Positions 8,586 to 17,162 of a DNA stretch of 64,000 bases are shown piece after piece; the stretch's first letter is position 1; the number at the start of each line of letters is the position of its first letter. Both the position numbers and the translations under genes were made by a program. The stretch comes from UBA8941 sp963780545 (GTDB taxonomy: Archaea; Thermoproteota; Bathyarchaeia; TCS64): the NCBI GenBank assembly GCA_963780545.1, contig CAWACK010000017.1, positions 1 to 64,000 on the forward strand, in the 5' to 3' direction. Below the pieces are notes generated by a model. The model made no database searches and was not told the origin of the DNA. It saw only the letters and a list, made by a program, of their open reading frames with translations.

Positions 8586-10220
8586 ATGGCAGCGGAGAGG
8601 CTCACTGATAGGCTAAAGGTATTAGGACTCGAGAAAGAGGATATAGACATCTACATATTCCTATCAGCGTCGGGTCCAACACCCGCCAGATTAGTAGCTA
8701 GAAGATTCAACCTCAATCGCATGAAGGCGTACCGAAGCCTCAAAGCGTTGGAGGATAAGGAGCTCGTCCAGCGAGTAATCGGGAGGCCAGTCAAGTTTAT
8801 CGCTTCGCCTCTAAAAAAAGTCATAGACCGCCAGCTAAATGGGCTCCGGCAAACTCTCAACGACCTTGAGGAAAAGCAGGATGCTCTCATCAGGGAGTGG
8901 GAGACGCTCGCAAATAACACGGAGCAGAGCCCAGATGAACCTAGATTCCGGATCTTTCAGGGTAGACAGCAGGTCTTTGAACTTCTCTTAACTATGTACG
9001 ATAATGCACACGATACAATAAGGCTAGTAACCACGACCAGCGACTTAGCCCGCCTCAGCCTCTGGGGGCTAGACGACAGACTCAAGTCACTCAATAGGCA
9101 AGGGAAGAAGATCAGGATACTCACCCAAGTCGACTCGGAGAAATGGAAGGGGGTTGAGACATACAATGGCTTCGCCGAGATTCGTCACATTACCCTCAAG
9201 ACCCCCATCAGGTTCGCCATCATCGACGATAGTGAGGCACTAACAACGGTTGCCATGGATGACTCCATGAGTATGACTACAAACTCTGATACTGGTCTCT
9301 GGACCGATGCCAAAAGTTACGTCGTGGCTATGGGGATTTTCTTCGATGCGCTATGGAGCCTCGCCATAGATGCGGATCTGGTAATTCACTCACTTAAAAC
9401 CGGTGAACCAACTCCCGAGATTCGAACATATACTACGCAAGAAGAGTACGCCTCAATCTTTAATGAAATGATTGTGAAGGCGAGGCGATCAATAGACATC
9501 ATCACTAAGGACGCTACGACACTTCCAACCTCACTATCCATACTTGAGGACGTTGCGAATAGGGGAGTCAAGATCAGGTTACTTACTCGAACAAACGAGG
9601 ATACACTCCAGGAGGTAAGTGGATTAGCTAATAGTCCAATATTTGTCTCGGAGAACGCCGCAGTTACTGACCTCGTCCTATTAGCAGTCGACGAACAGGA
9701 GGTTCTTCTCAATGTTCCCCACACCGAGACGCAGAATCGCACCGTATGGTCCAACGTGTCCGCCTACGTGGGTACTATGATGCTTGTCTTCATGGATTAC
9801 TGGAATCTAGGTAAACCACTACAGGAGAGGCTACGACTCGCAGCTCAAAAAAAGAAGACAGAGCTTCTCGCTAAGAGAATTCGGGAGGGATTTGAGGAAG
9901 TTGGCTGGGTAGCTGAGGCACCCGGGGTCGTCGTAGGCATATCATCCAAGAACTACACTTTCGATGTATTCGCACGGAATTCCAGCCATAAGGACACTGA
10001 CGTATACATTGACATAGTCGTGAATGAGCCGGTCTACAACAAGATAATCGAAAGGAGCAGTGTCGTCACCGATCTTATAGCTTCCAATTACATCATCGCC
10101 TCCCTCATGCCCGTCACGACCGAGGAACTGAGGCTAGCTGAACTCTATCGTATAAGGCTAATCCGCTCCGACACCGAGAATGAGCTCATTTTATCCCTCA
10201 TTAACTCATTGTTGAAATGA
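8586..10220 (+). CDS. Large TrmB-like transcriptional regulator with two sensor domains
   Basis: This protein of 544 residues has an N-terminal TrmB-type winged helix (GLEKEDIDIYIFLSASGPTPARLVARRF), a coiled-coil linker (QTLNDLEEKQDALIREWE) and two consecutive domains of similar design that resemble the PLD-like C-terminal sensor of TrmB proteins. These run from about residues 125 to 270 (FRIFQGRQQVFELL) and 290 to 420 (EYASIFNEMIVKARRSIDII). The last 110 residues (FDVFARNSSHKDTDVYIDIVV...) form a separate alpha/beta domain that might be restriction-endonuclease-like. TrmB proteins usually control sugar or stress genes in archaea; the ligand here is unknown. It is divergent from the TFB operon. 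The start follows the TATA box at 8553. Confidence 0.75.
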   Translation: MAAERLTDRLKVLGLEKEDIDIYIFLSASGPTPARLVARRFNLNRMKAYRSLKALEDKELVQRVIGRPVKFIASPLKKVIDRQLNGLRQTLNDLEEKQDALIREWETLANNTEQSPDEPRFRIFQGRQQVFELLLTMYDNAHDTIRLVTTTSDLARLSLWGLDDRLKSLNRQGKKIRILTQVDSEKWKGVETYNGFAEIRHITLKTPIRFAIIDDSEALTTVAMDDSMSMTTNSDTGLWTDAKSYVVAMGIFFDALWSLAIDADLVIHSLKTGEPTPEIRTYTTQEEYASIFNEMIVKARRSIDIITKDATTLPTSLSILEDVANRGVKIRLLTRTNEDTLQEVSGLANSPIFVSENAAVTDLVLLAVDEQEVLLNVPHTETQNRTVWSNVSAYVGTMMLVFMDYWNLGKPLQERLRLAAQKKKTELLAKRIREGFEEVGWVAEAPGVVVGISSKNYTFDVFARNSSHKDTDVYIDIVVNEPVYNKIIERSSVVTDLIASNYIIASLMPVTTEELRLAELYRIRLIRSDTENELILSLINSLLK

Positions 10221-10248
10221 GCGCGCGTTGTGGTTAAAGCAACCAAGG

Positions 10249-10256
10249 TATATAAC
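10249..10256 (+). promoter_or_regulatory. TATA box of the UspA gene
   Basis: TATATAAC lies about 36 bases before the ATG at 10288 and just after the GCGCGCG tract at 10221. It rules out the in-frame TTG at 10228 as the start. Confidence 0.5.
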
Positions 10257-10287
10257 TAAATATTCCTACAAACAATTAGGGAAAGCT

Positions 10288-10716
10288 ATGCAAGCCAATG
10301 GTTGCATCCTACTCGCCTTCGATGGCTCGGCACAATCACTAAAGGCCCTCAACGAAGCGATCAAATTAACTAAAGCTCTCCAAACGAAGCTCATCGTGCT
10401 CCACGTCTACTGGGGAGAGGCGGCAGACGTGTATATCGACCCTAGAAGGATAGCTACCGAGGATGTCGACATCGAAGCACAGAACATGTCCAAGAGGTTG
10501 GAGAAGATCCTTAAGGATGAGAAGGTAGAGTACGTGCTTAAATCAGAAAGGAGCACCGACGTCCCCAACGCAATCAACGAAAACGCGGAGAAAGAGAACT
10601 GTGAGATGATCGTAATCGGTAACAGGGGCGTCGGCAGAGTTAGGGGGTTTCTACTAGGCTCCGTAGCTGAGAAGGTTGTATCCACATCGCAGCGTAGCGT
10701 CCTCATCGTCAAATAA
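10288..10716 (+). CDS. Universal stress protein, UspA family
   Basis: This 142-residue protein begins NGCILLAFDGSAQSLKAL and ends GNRGVGRVRGFLLGSVAEKVVSTSQRSVLIVK. The G-x2-G-x9-G-S/T pattern near the end is the ATP-binding signature of the ATP-binding Usp subclass, so the protein probably binds ATP and dimerises through its last strand. The start is set at ATG 10288, downstream of a clear TATA box. It lies between the TrmB-like regulator and a membrane protein and appears to be a single-gene unit. Cellular role is not predictable beyond stress or energy sensing. Confidence 0.9.
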   Translation: MQANGCILLAFDGSAQSLKALNEAIKLTKALQTKLIVLHVYWGEAADVYIDPRRIATEDVDIEAQNMSKRLEKILKDEKVEYVLKSERSTDVPNAINENAEKENCEMIVIGNRGVGRVRGFLLGSVAEKVVSTSQRSVLIVK

Positions 10717-10752
10717 GTTAAACCCAAATATTTCCACACATGCGCGCGATGC

Positions 10753-11373
10753 GTGTTTAAGTGCGATCATTATCTGATTTCATCGAGAGTGTCCGTTGTG
10801 CCTAAGGATCAAGCTTCGGGACCCAGACACGGTCTTTCCTTCATCGCGCTTCTCAGCTTCACAGCGAGCTTTCTTAGTGTCAGGGTATTTGCAACGCTTT
10901 TCCCAGGAGTAATAGTCGTCCAGGAAGGGATCCACTTCCACCACTTCTGGGTAGGTATCGCACTACTCTCAGCTGCAGGTTGGCTCGCGATAAGCTGGAG
11001 AAGAAGCCCCTACCTCGACCGAATTTACGCGATAGCATATGGCGTCGGGGCGGGCCTCATTGGGGATGAGGTGGGGTTACTATTGACACTTGGCAATTAT
11101 ACCTCGGAGCTCACATACGTTTTCTTCATTGGGGCACTATCATTCGCCACGTTGACACTCTTCATACTCAGGTTTTGGAAACAGGTATACGGAGACGTCG
11201 TTGAGCTTGAGAGAGGTGAACGACTTACACAATTCGGCGTCTTCGCTGCATGTCTATCCACAATATTTGTCACCATCAGCATCATGGCTTCAGTCACATT
11301 CCTAATCGTTGGCATAACCCTGATCCTCATCGGCAGAAACCGTAGAAGCAGCGAGCGTATATCAAAGAAATAA
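10753..11373 (+). CDS. Multi-pass membrane protein, function unknown
   Basis: Up to 206 residues with about five or six hydrophobic segments (GLSFIALLSFTASFLSVRV, FWVGIALLSAAGWLAI, IYAIAYGVGAGLIGDEVG, TYVFFIGALSFATLTLFIL, and a long C-terminal pair). A HFHHFWVG motif in the first loop and conserved-looking Asp/Glu in LIGDEVGLL stand out and could bind a metal. The C-terminal end is basic. Start is uncertain: GTG at 10753, 10789 or 10798 are all in frame. I do not recognise a named family; similar archaeal integral membrane proteins exist from memory. No operon partner is obvious. Confidence 0.6.
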   Translation: MFKCDHYLISSRVSVVPKDQASGPRHGLSFIALLSFTASFLSVRVFATLFPGVIVVQEGIHFHHFWVGIALLSAAGWLAISWRRSPYLDRIYAIAYGVGAGLIGDEVGLLLTLGNYTSELTYVFFIGALSFATLTLFILRFWKQVYGDVVELERGERLTQFGVFAACLSTIFVTISIMASVTFLIVGITLILIGRNRRSSERISKK

Positions 11374-11447
11374 GATGATGATCCAGAATATTTAGATACT
11401 TAGACTGGATATCAAAGTTAAAAAAAGTTGATTTAATGGATTAGTTC

Positions 11448-12443
11448 TCATATATGCATCAGGAATATTAGCAATACGTAGCTGGTAAAAAAAACCAATC
11501 CGAAAGTTAGTCCATACCAAGGTATCTTCTTTTTCGAGATAAACAATAGCATAAGCAAGGACACCACAACCGTGGCGATAACACTAATGTAAACATGAAT
11601 ATCTAGAATCCATGTCGTAATAAAAAGCCCAATAGCGGGATATAATGTTGAATAAAGAACTTTTTCGCCGACCAGCGATCCGATGCTTAACGTGTCCTTG
11701 CCTCTGAACCCCCAGATTAACGCACTTGCCGTCTCAGGAATTGCTGTCGCTGCAGGGATTATTATTAGGGACAACCCGATCAAACTGGTTCCAAAGGAAA
11801 TAGAGATTTGCTTAACTATCGAAACGAGTTGGTCAGCCCCAAGGTAAAGTATGATGACGGAAATAGCCAACTGAACAATGCTCGCAATTTCCTTATTGGA
11901 GATTATTTTAGAGAAATATGGATACTTAGCCTCTAATACAATCTCGAGAGTTCTTTGCCTATACATTAAGCCAAGGTAAGCAAAGTATAGGGTAAAAAAC
12001 AACAACCCAAATAAAATCCGTATTTGAAATGAATTAAAAATCGATGGAATTAGAGCTAATGGAAAGAAAATCGTGACAAAAATGAAAGGTATAGTTAATG
12101 TTTGGCTAACTTCAAGGTAGCTGTGCTTTCTTCTTTTCAGATAGAAACCGAATAACGCGAAAACTCCGACTAAACCATAGGAAACACTCGACGCTATGAA
12201 TGGTTCACCAAATATTGTTCCCACTCCTACCGCTGAACCACTTGCTCCCCCAAGACCGAAAACAGCGACCAACAAGACCACGAGTTCGGGAAGTGACGTG
12301 AAAAGCGGCGACAGAATAGCTCCCACGAAGGAACTTCCTATGTTAAACCTATAATCAAGGAACTCGATTGAGTTTACATATAGTAAAGCTGAGAGTAAAA
12401 CAACTAAAACAATAATTAATAGAGATGCAACGAGTTCAAGCAT
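11448..12443 (-). CDS. Sodium/calcium exchanger-type (CaCA superfamily) membrane antiporter
   Basis: This protein of 331 residues has about ten membrane segments in two halves. Each half holds an alpha repeat. The first is GAILSPLFTSLPELVVLLVAV with GSAVGVGTIFGEPF, the second is GLSLIIIPAATAIPETASALI with IGSLVGEKVLYS. The paired S/A-x-PE motifs are the ion-binding core of cation/Ca2+ exchangers. The basic loop YRQRTLEIVLEAKYPYFSKII separates the halves. The gene is clearly more AT-rich than its neighbours, which may mean transfer or relaxed codon use. The ion pair is not provable; Ca2+/Na+ is the default for the family. Confidence 0.85.
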   Translation of the reverse strand: MLELVASLLIIVLVVLLSALLYVNSIEFLDYRFNIGSSFVGAILSPLFTSLPELVVLLVAVFGLGGASGSAVGVGTIFGEPFIASSVSYGLVGVFALFGFYLKRRKHSYLEVSQTLTIPFIFVTIFFPLALIPSIFNSFQIRILFGLLFFTLYFAYLGLMYRQRTLEIVLEAKYPYFSKIISNKEIASIVQLAISVIILYLGADQLVSIVKQISISFGTSLIGLSLIIIPAATAIPETASALIWGFRGKDTLSIGSLVGEKVLYSTLYPAIGLFITTWILDIHVYISVIATVVVSLLMLLFISKKKIPWYGLTFGLVFFTSYVLLIFLMHI

Positions 12444-12555
12444 TTTAAGCCTTCAGAAAACCTATTGAAGAATAGATGTATTTATGTTAATATTTGTTTT
12501 ATAAGACGCTATCAAATAAAAATATGAAATAACTGTAATCAATTTATTCTCGATT

Positions 12556-12909
12556 CTATTTCGATTTAATAGTATACTTGAGACCCAACGGCGTAAGGGC
12601 CTCTCCAATCTTCTCCACCAACATATCTATCTGCTCCTTCTTTGGATTAACGAACCACTCGAAGACGAAGTCGTATCCATCGAGTTTAACGCCGGATTTG
12701 CTCACGATCGTGGCGCAGCGCTTCTCCATCGCCTCCTGCCCCGAGACTTCGAAGTATTCTAGTGTGCCTGTCATTGTATTGAATCGCGGTATCTCTGACT
12801 GGATGTAAGAGTTCATTATGCACACCTCGGGCATGCTCAACGCGAGCTTCTCCAAGGCTTTTACGCCATCTTTGGTTGCTTCTCCCTCAAGCTTAACATA
12901 GCTCTTCAT
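12556..12909 (-). CDS. Hypothetical protein, 117 residues
   Basis: I do not recognise this protein. It is a soluble alpha/beta sequence with LEKLALSMPEVCIMNSYIQSE in the first half, two cysteines, then a strand-rich part (TMTGTLEYFEVSG, DGYDFVFEWFVNP) and a C-terminal helix ending PLGLKYTIKSK. Codon use is ordinary, and the frame is intact between AT-rich spacers. The ATG is at 12909. It is alone on its strand, with the DRG-like gene transcribed away from it across a spacer holding a GCGCGCGCG tract. Confidence 0.6.
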   Translation of the reverse strand: MKSYVKLEGEATKDGVKALEKLALSMPEVCIMNSYIQSEIPRFNTMTGTLEYFEVSGQEAMEKRCATIVSKSGVKLDGYDFVFEWFVNPKKEQIDMLVEKIGEALTPLGLKYTIKSK

Positions 12910-13150
12910 ATTCTTAGTCTCCGATGAAAGTTATAACATCCTGAAATATAAATATAAAAATATTCATGCGAAGATGCTGTGAATTTATAAATACCCGTTA
13001 ACAAGGAGGTCGTCTGGTTGCAGTTTGTCCATAAATATTTAGTGGTTGGAGTGAGTAGGCTGAGATCTTGGCGCGCGCGGTCTCGAAGCGTCGCGAGCGA
13101 TTTTGGAGCGGCTCTTAATAGAGTGTAACCTTGCTATTATGACGGAGTGA

Positions 13151-14323
13151 GTGGGTTTGGTGACCAATCTCCCGCCGCAGGCGAAAGAGAAGTGGAATGA
13201 GGTCACACTTACCCGAAACCCGGAGGAGAGGCTCCGGCTGATGGGAGAGTTTCTCAGCATCGTCCCCAAGCACAAGGGGACAGAGCGGATGTGCAGTCAG
13301 GTCAAGAAGCAGATGGCCACGCTCCGCGACGAGATTGAAAAGAAGAAGCGTCAGCAGAAAGCTGGGGGTGCCCCCACATACTTCGTCCCTAAAGCTGGCG
13401 TAGCCCAGGTCGCCATCGTTGGTCCTACAAACGTTGGGCGAAGTAGTCTTCTCAGAGTCGTCACAAATGCCCAAGTTATGGTCACACCCTACCCATATGG
13501 CACCAAAGTCCCCGTACCCGGCATGCTCCCCTACGAGGACATCCAGTTTCAGCTAGTCGAGGTACCTGCCATCGTTAAGGGGAGCAGCGAGGGGCGAGCC
13601 GAAGGCTTCATGAAGCTCAGTATGGCTCGCAACGCTGACGCAATCATTATAGTTGTTGATATTCGCGATGACCCTGCTGGCAACTTCTTGATGGTGGCAC
13701 AGGAGCTTGCGAACAGCCATATCCTCATAATACGCCCCGAAGGGGAGGTGGAGATAGAGAAGCGGGCGGGAACGCAGATACAATTCCTCTGGGAGGGTGA
13801 GCTCTCCGGATGCTCCACAGAGGACATAATTGCACTCCTCACAGAATATAAGATCCGCTCGGCACTCGTCCGCATCAGGGGGGGAGTCACCCTAGAAACG
13901 GTTGAGGAGGCAATTTTTGAAAACACCGTCTACCGCCCCACCATCGTCCTAGCCAACAAATCTGACCTAAAACCTGACCCACGCACTATCGAGCAAATCA
14001 GAATGGCCGCTGAGCCACTCGACGTAATTGTCGCATCAGCGGAGCACACAAAAGACCTTGATGCCACTTTGGGTTACAAACTATTCAAGCTCCTCGATGT
14101 CACACGGGTGTACACTAAAGAGCCGGGGAAGGAACCGGCCAAGGTCCCAATGGTTTTCAAGGGAAGCGTCACAGTGGGTGAGCTCGCCCGAATGATCCAT
14201 AACGACTTCTACCAGAACTTCAAATACGCTCGCATCTGGGGCAGCGCTGCGAAGTTTCCAAACGAGAAGGTCGGCCTCGACAGGAAACTAACCGACGGCA
14301 CAATCGTTCAGCTCTACACATAA
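13151..14323 (+). CDS. DRG/OBG-like GTPase with C-terminal TGS domain
   Basis: This protein has 390 residues. An N-terminal helical region with a coiled coil (QVKKQMATLRDEIEKKKRQQ) precedes the G domain. Motifs: G1 GPTNVGRSS (the usual Lys is Arg), a weak G3 with LVEVPA in place of the usual DxPG, and G4 NKSD. The last 70 residues form a TGS domain (FKGSVTVGELARMIHNDF...DGTIVQLYT) that in relatives binds ribosomes or RNA. From memory, related archaeal proteins share the GPTNVGRSS variant, so it may be a distinct subfamily with altered nucleotide handling. The start is a GTG; an ATG 12 bases upstream runs into TGA. Probable role: translation-associated. Confidence 0.85.
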   Translation: MGLVTNLPPQAKEKWNEVTLTRNPEERLRLMGEFLSIVPKHKGTERMCSQVKKQMATLRDEIEKKKRQQKAGGAPTYFVPKAGVAQVAIVGPTNVGRSSLLRVVTNAQVMVTPYPYGTKVPVPGMLPYEDIQFQLVEVPAIVKGSSEGRAEGFMKLSMARNADAIIIVVDIRDDPAGNFLMVAQELANSHILIIRPEGEVEIEKRAGTQIQFLWEGELSGCSTEDIIALLTEYKIRSALVRIRGGVTLETVEEAIFENTVYRPTIVLANKSDLKPDPRTIEQIRMAAEPLDVIVASAEHTKDLDATLGYKLFKLLDVTRVYTKEPGKEPAKVPMVFKGSVTVGELARMIHNDFYQNFKYARIWGSAAKFPNEKVGLDRKLTDGTIVQLYT

Positions 14324-14488
14324 CCAATAAATCGAGGTAGCTGAGGATTGTAAACTCGAATCGCCCCATATTTACCATAAGCTCGCTCTAGGGGTTGCGA
14401 TTTCTACGCACCCTTCTAGATCTTTGGCGTTCGCAAGTTAAACATGCGTTTGTTGAGGCCCTGTTAATAGAGTTCCTGATTTGGTCCC

Positions 14489-14497
14489 CGTTAAATA
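14489..14497 (+). promoter_or_regulatory. TATA-like box before the VOC gene
   Basis: GTTAAATAT is centred about 27 bases before the ATG at 14520, which fits a leaderless transcript. Confidence 0.45.
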
Positions 14498-14519
14498 TGT
14501 CTTGTGCTGATCTGTTGTC

Positions 14520-14879
14520 ATGGTTAACTTTGGCTTAGATCATGTCCACATCTATGTCAAAGACCTCGAAGAGGCTATCCGCTTTTATGAGATGGTGGGG
14601 CTCGAGTTCGTTGAAAACACTAACCATGGTGGTAAGGCAGCCCTGATGAGGGTCCCCGGTTCACCCGTGAGCTTCGAGATACAGGAGACCCGAGTTACAG
14701 ACAATCCAGGGATCAACCACCTCGCCTTCGTAGTTGACGACTTGGACGACCTTTGTGATAGCTATAAGGCGAATGGGTGGAAAGTTGACGGGCCACTTGA
14801 AAATAAGGCGACTGGGCGCCGTCTTGCGACCATCAGGGATCCCCATGGTTTTCTTATCCAGTTAGTCCAGAAGAAGTAA
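14520..14879 (+). CDS. Glyoxalase/VOC-superfamily protein
   Basis: This 119-residue single-domain pair of beta-alpha-beta-beta-beta modules has a putative metal set: His in LDHVHIYV, Glu in VSFEIQE, and His in GINHLAFVV. At the fourth position, usually Glu, there is Gln (FLIQLVQ), so metal binding may be incomplete. VOC proteins include glyoxalase I, dioxygenases and epimerases; substrate cannot be inferred. The stop abuts the stop of a convergent esterase with no spacer. Confidence 0.85.
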   Translation: MVNFGLDHVHIYVKDLEEAIRFYEMVGLEFVENTNHGGKAALMRVPGSPVSFEIQETRVTDNPGINHLAFVVDDLDDLCDSYKANGWKVDGPLENKATGRRLATIRDPHGFLIQLVQKK

Positions 14880-15794
14880 CTATTCTTTCTTCAAACTATA
14901 CGCTCTTCTCTCATATAGCATCGCTGAGCCATAGCCACTCTTACCATCAGGTTTGAAGACAAATTCGTAGTTATAATCGCTAAAGACGAACGAGTCTGTG
15001 GCGAAGGGTTTCATTGGCATCTCCTTATCGTTACTTGTCTCGAGTCCTATGCAGAGTTTCTCATTCTTGAGGAATATTTCCGCAGAGTTCTCATCCGAAG
15101 AGTAAACCCCCACGTATCGCTCAGGCTTAACGAGGGGGAGATCGATATACTTGAATTTCCTGTGGCTTAGGAACCACTCGTAGAGCTCGTCGTTGTTGTA
15201 GGTCTCTGTCCAGCTGTCATGTTCTGCCTCTGGGTAAATGGTGTATTTGACTTTTCCATACTGCTTGAGGGCTAGGTTCATATCATCGGAATGCTTGATT
15301 GGTACGATAGGGTCCCTAGCTCCGTGGAATATCCATGTGGGAATATGTCGGAGCTTCCACGCTGAAGACGGATCGCCTCTTCCACAGATTGGCGATATAG
15401 CGGCGAAGAGTTCCGGGTACTTGGCGATTGTATCCCATGTTCCATAGCCTCCCATGCTCAATCCTGTGAGGTATACTCTGTCCTCGTCAACTTGAAGTGT
15501 CTTAATGATGTCTTTTGTGAGCAATGCGACGAGATCGGGAGACCACCATTCCCCTTCAGCGAGCTGAGGTGAAGCGACAATAAAGGGCATCTTTTTCCCT
15601 GCCTCGATCAACTTTGGTGGACCGTGTAATTTGACAAGCTCAAGGTCGTCTCCTCTTTCACCAGCTCCGTGGAGGAAAACTAGGAGTGGCCAAATGCGCT
15701 TAGCGTCGGATTTGTAACCCTTTGGTAGGTAGAGGAGATATTTGATCTCCTTAGAGAAGCTCTTGTTAGCCTGCTTTGAAGGCGGTTTTGCCAT
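14880..15794 (-). CDS. Alpha/beta-hydrolase, esterase of the LpqC/PHB-depolymerase type
   Basis: This protein of 304 residues has the catalytic triad visible: Ser in GLSMGGYGTW, Asp in HGARDPIVP and His in EAEHDSW, with an oxyanion HGAGERGDD near the N-terminus. It is probably a carboxylesterase acting on a small ester or feruloyl-like substrate. After the hydrolase domain (to about residue 220) an additional 80-residue strand-rich tail (YVGVYSSDENSAEIFLKNEK...) is present, similar to the lipocalin-like DUF3471 tail of some beta-lactamase-fold proteins. There is no signal peptide, so it is cytoplasmic. The ATG at 15794 is preferred over an upstream TTG. Confidence 0.85.
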   Translation of the reverse strand: MAKPPSKQANKSFSKEIKYLLYLPKGYKSDAKRIWPLLVFLHGAGERGDDLELVKLHGPPKLIEAGKKMPFIVASPQLAEGEWWSPDLVALLTKDIIKTLQVDEDRVYLTGLSMGGYGTWDTIAKYPELFAAISPICGRGDPSSAWKLRHIPTWIFHGARDPIVPIKHSDDMNLALKQYGKVKYTIYPEAEHDSWTETYNNDELYEWFLSHRKFKYIDLPLVKPERYVGVYSSDENSAEIFLKNEKLCIGLETSNDKEMPMKPFATDSFVFSDYNYEFVFKPDGKSGYGSAMLYERRAYSLKKE

Positions 15795-16086
15795 AGTTTT
15801 CAATCGTTGCTAACCGGCATAAATGTTATCGTTTCAACTCTGAGTAAGAAATTTATTTCCCTTCACAAAAGAGCATCGCGTAGTCATTTTTTCGTTACTT
15901 AATTTTATCCGTGTGTGGTAATTACATTAATCGAGTCTATGAGATTTTGGCTTCTATTAGACGCGTGCGCATATTATTTTGAAAATTAGTTTTAGCCTCC
16001 GTCTCAAGGCGTTTATGTAGCTTCATTGAACACGCAAATTGAACTTAAATTACTCCAAACTTACTCTCGATACCTTGCATATTTTT

Positions 16087-16533
16087 CTACTTCAGGCGAA
16101 ATCCCGAGAGCTTGAGAGACTCGAGGATCACGTGGCTTTCAGCCTTCTCAATCCCCTCAATTCGGTTAAGCTTGGCTAGCAAGTCCAGAGCCATCTGCCT
16201 GTCCTTACTTATTGTAAGGGCGAGAAGCTCGCAGTCCCCGCTTACCCTCATCACGACATGGACTTCAGGGAACTCAGAGACCTTCCTACCTATCTCCCCG
16301 AGTTCGTAGCCTCCCTTAGCCGAAATCCTCAAGCAGAGCGGATATAGCCCCTCTGCGTCTGGGTTGATCACGGCAGCATATCCCCTGATTACTCCATCAT
16401 CTTCGAGCTTCTTAATACGCGCTGAGATGTTTGCGTGGCTCAGCCCAAGCCTCTTAGCGATGTCCCTGTAGCTGAGACGAGCATCCATTGCTAAGATGTC
16501 GAGAATTTGTGCGTCTACCGAGTCTATATCCAA
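16087..16533 (-). CDS. Lrp/AsnC-family transcriptional regulator
   Basis: This 148-residue protein has an N-terminal helix-turn-helix (LDILAMDARLSYRDIAKRLGLSHANISARIKKLEDDG) and a C-terminal RAM ligand-binding domain (LRISAKGG..., VVMRVSGDCELLALTIS). Such proteins form octamers that wrap DNA and sense amino acids or other small molecules. It lies 11 bases downstream of the last gene of the sulfur-relay operon, on the same strand, so it may be co-transcribed with it and could regulate it. The ligand is unknown. Confidence 0.9.
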   Translation of the reverse strand: MDIDSVDAQILDILAMDARLSYRDIAKRLGLSHANISARIKKLEDDGVIRGYAAVINPDAEGLYPLCLRISAKGGYELGEIGRKVSEFPEVHVVMRVSGDCELLALTISKDRQMALDLLAKLNRIEGIEKAESHVILESLKLSGFRLK

Positions 16534-16544
16534 TAGATTGCCCC

Positions 16545-16808
16545 CTATAGATTAATCACTGTGTTGCCGAGCTCGAGGAGGAGGGCTACCAGTTCCTCGT
16601 ATCCTACGAGTTTGACCCGCTTTTGGAGTTTTTCCTTTACGCCCCGCTTCTCGGCGTCAGGGGCAAGGACGTAGACCTCAATTGCCTTAATTGGGGAAGT
16701 CGCTAGGTAAACCCCATCCTGGAGTAGGGCTACTGATGAGTTTTTAACGGATTCAGCTAACCCTAGCACTGACGCCTCGCTATTTCTAATGATAAATAGT
16801 TTCACCAT
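16545..16808 (-). CDS. DsrH/TusB-like sulfur-relay subunit
   Basis: This 87-residue protein has the DsrH/TusB hallmark VALLQDGVYLA near residue 30 and ends in a short helix. In bacteria TusB is the smallest subunit of the TusBCD (DsrEFH) hexamer, which accepts persulfide sulfur from TusA. The order in this operon, TusA-DsrE2-DsrE-DsrF-DsrH, makes the assignment firm although sequence similarity alone would be weak. Nine bases separate it from DsrF. Confidence 0.8.
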   Translation of the reverse strand: MVKLFIIRNSEASVLGLAESVKNSSVALLQDGVYLATSPIKAIEVYVLAPDAEKRGVKEKLQKRVKLVGYEELVALLLELGNTVINL

Positions 16809-16817
16809 TTCATCGCC

Positions 16818-17162
16818 TCAGAAGACGAGAGAAACTTCCGCTTCCGCCGCCAGCTCAGTGAGTTTTTCATCATTTGCAGGTTTGACGGTTTTAATTAGCT
16901 CGGAGTAAGCTATTCCCCTATCTCTCATCGCCCCAGAGTCTGCGTAAAGCTCAACACCGAGGTCAGGCAGATCGGATAGGAACTGGCTAGTTAGCTTCTG
17001 GTCAGAGGTTTTTATTGCGGCGTAGACGCCATCACCTGTGTAAAGAATCTTCAACTTATGCTCAATTAGCCCAGCAGCGACTCTAGTTCCCTCGTAGTAG
17101 TTCAGCGTCGTGAATGGAGGAGACCTTATGATGATTAGTAGATTCTTCTCCGGCAGAGTCAT
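16818..17162 (-). CDS. DsrF/TusC-like sulfur-relay subunit
   Basis: This 114-residue DsrE-fold protein begins KNLLIIIRSPPFTTLNYYEGTRVAAGLIEH and contains YTGDGVYAAI, a typical DsrF/TusC segment. No cysteine is present, which fits a structural subunit of the hexamer. It overlaps DsrE by 4 bases (translation coupling) and is followed by DsrH. Together the three are expected to form an alpha2beta2gamma2 assembly. Confidence 0.85.
   Translation of the reverse strand: MTLPEKNLLIIIRSPPFTTLNYYEGTRVAAGLIEHKLKILYTGDGVYAAIKTSDQKLTSQFLSDLPDLGVELYADSGAMRDRGIAYSELIKTVKPANDEKLTELAAEAEVSLVF

Noticed and set aside
13139..13150. ATG start 12 bases upstream for the TGS GTPase
   Set aside because: It is in frame but is followed by TGA three codons later.
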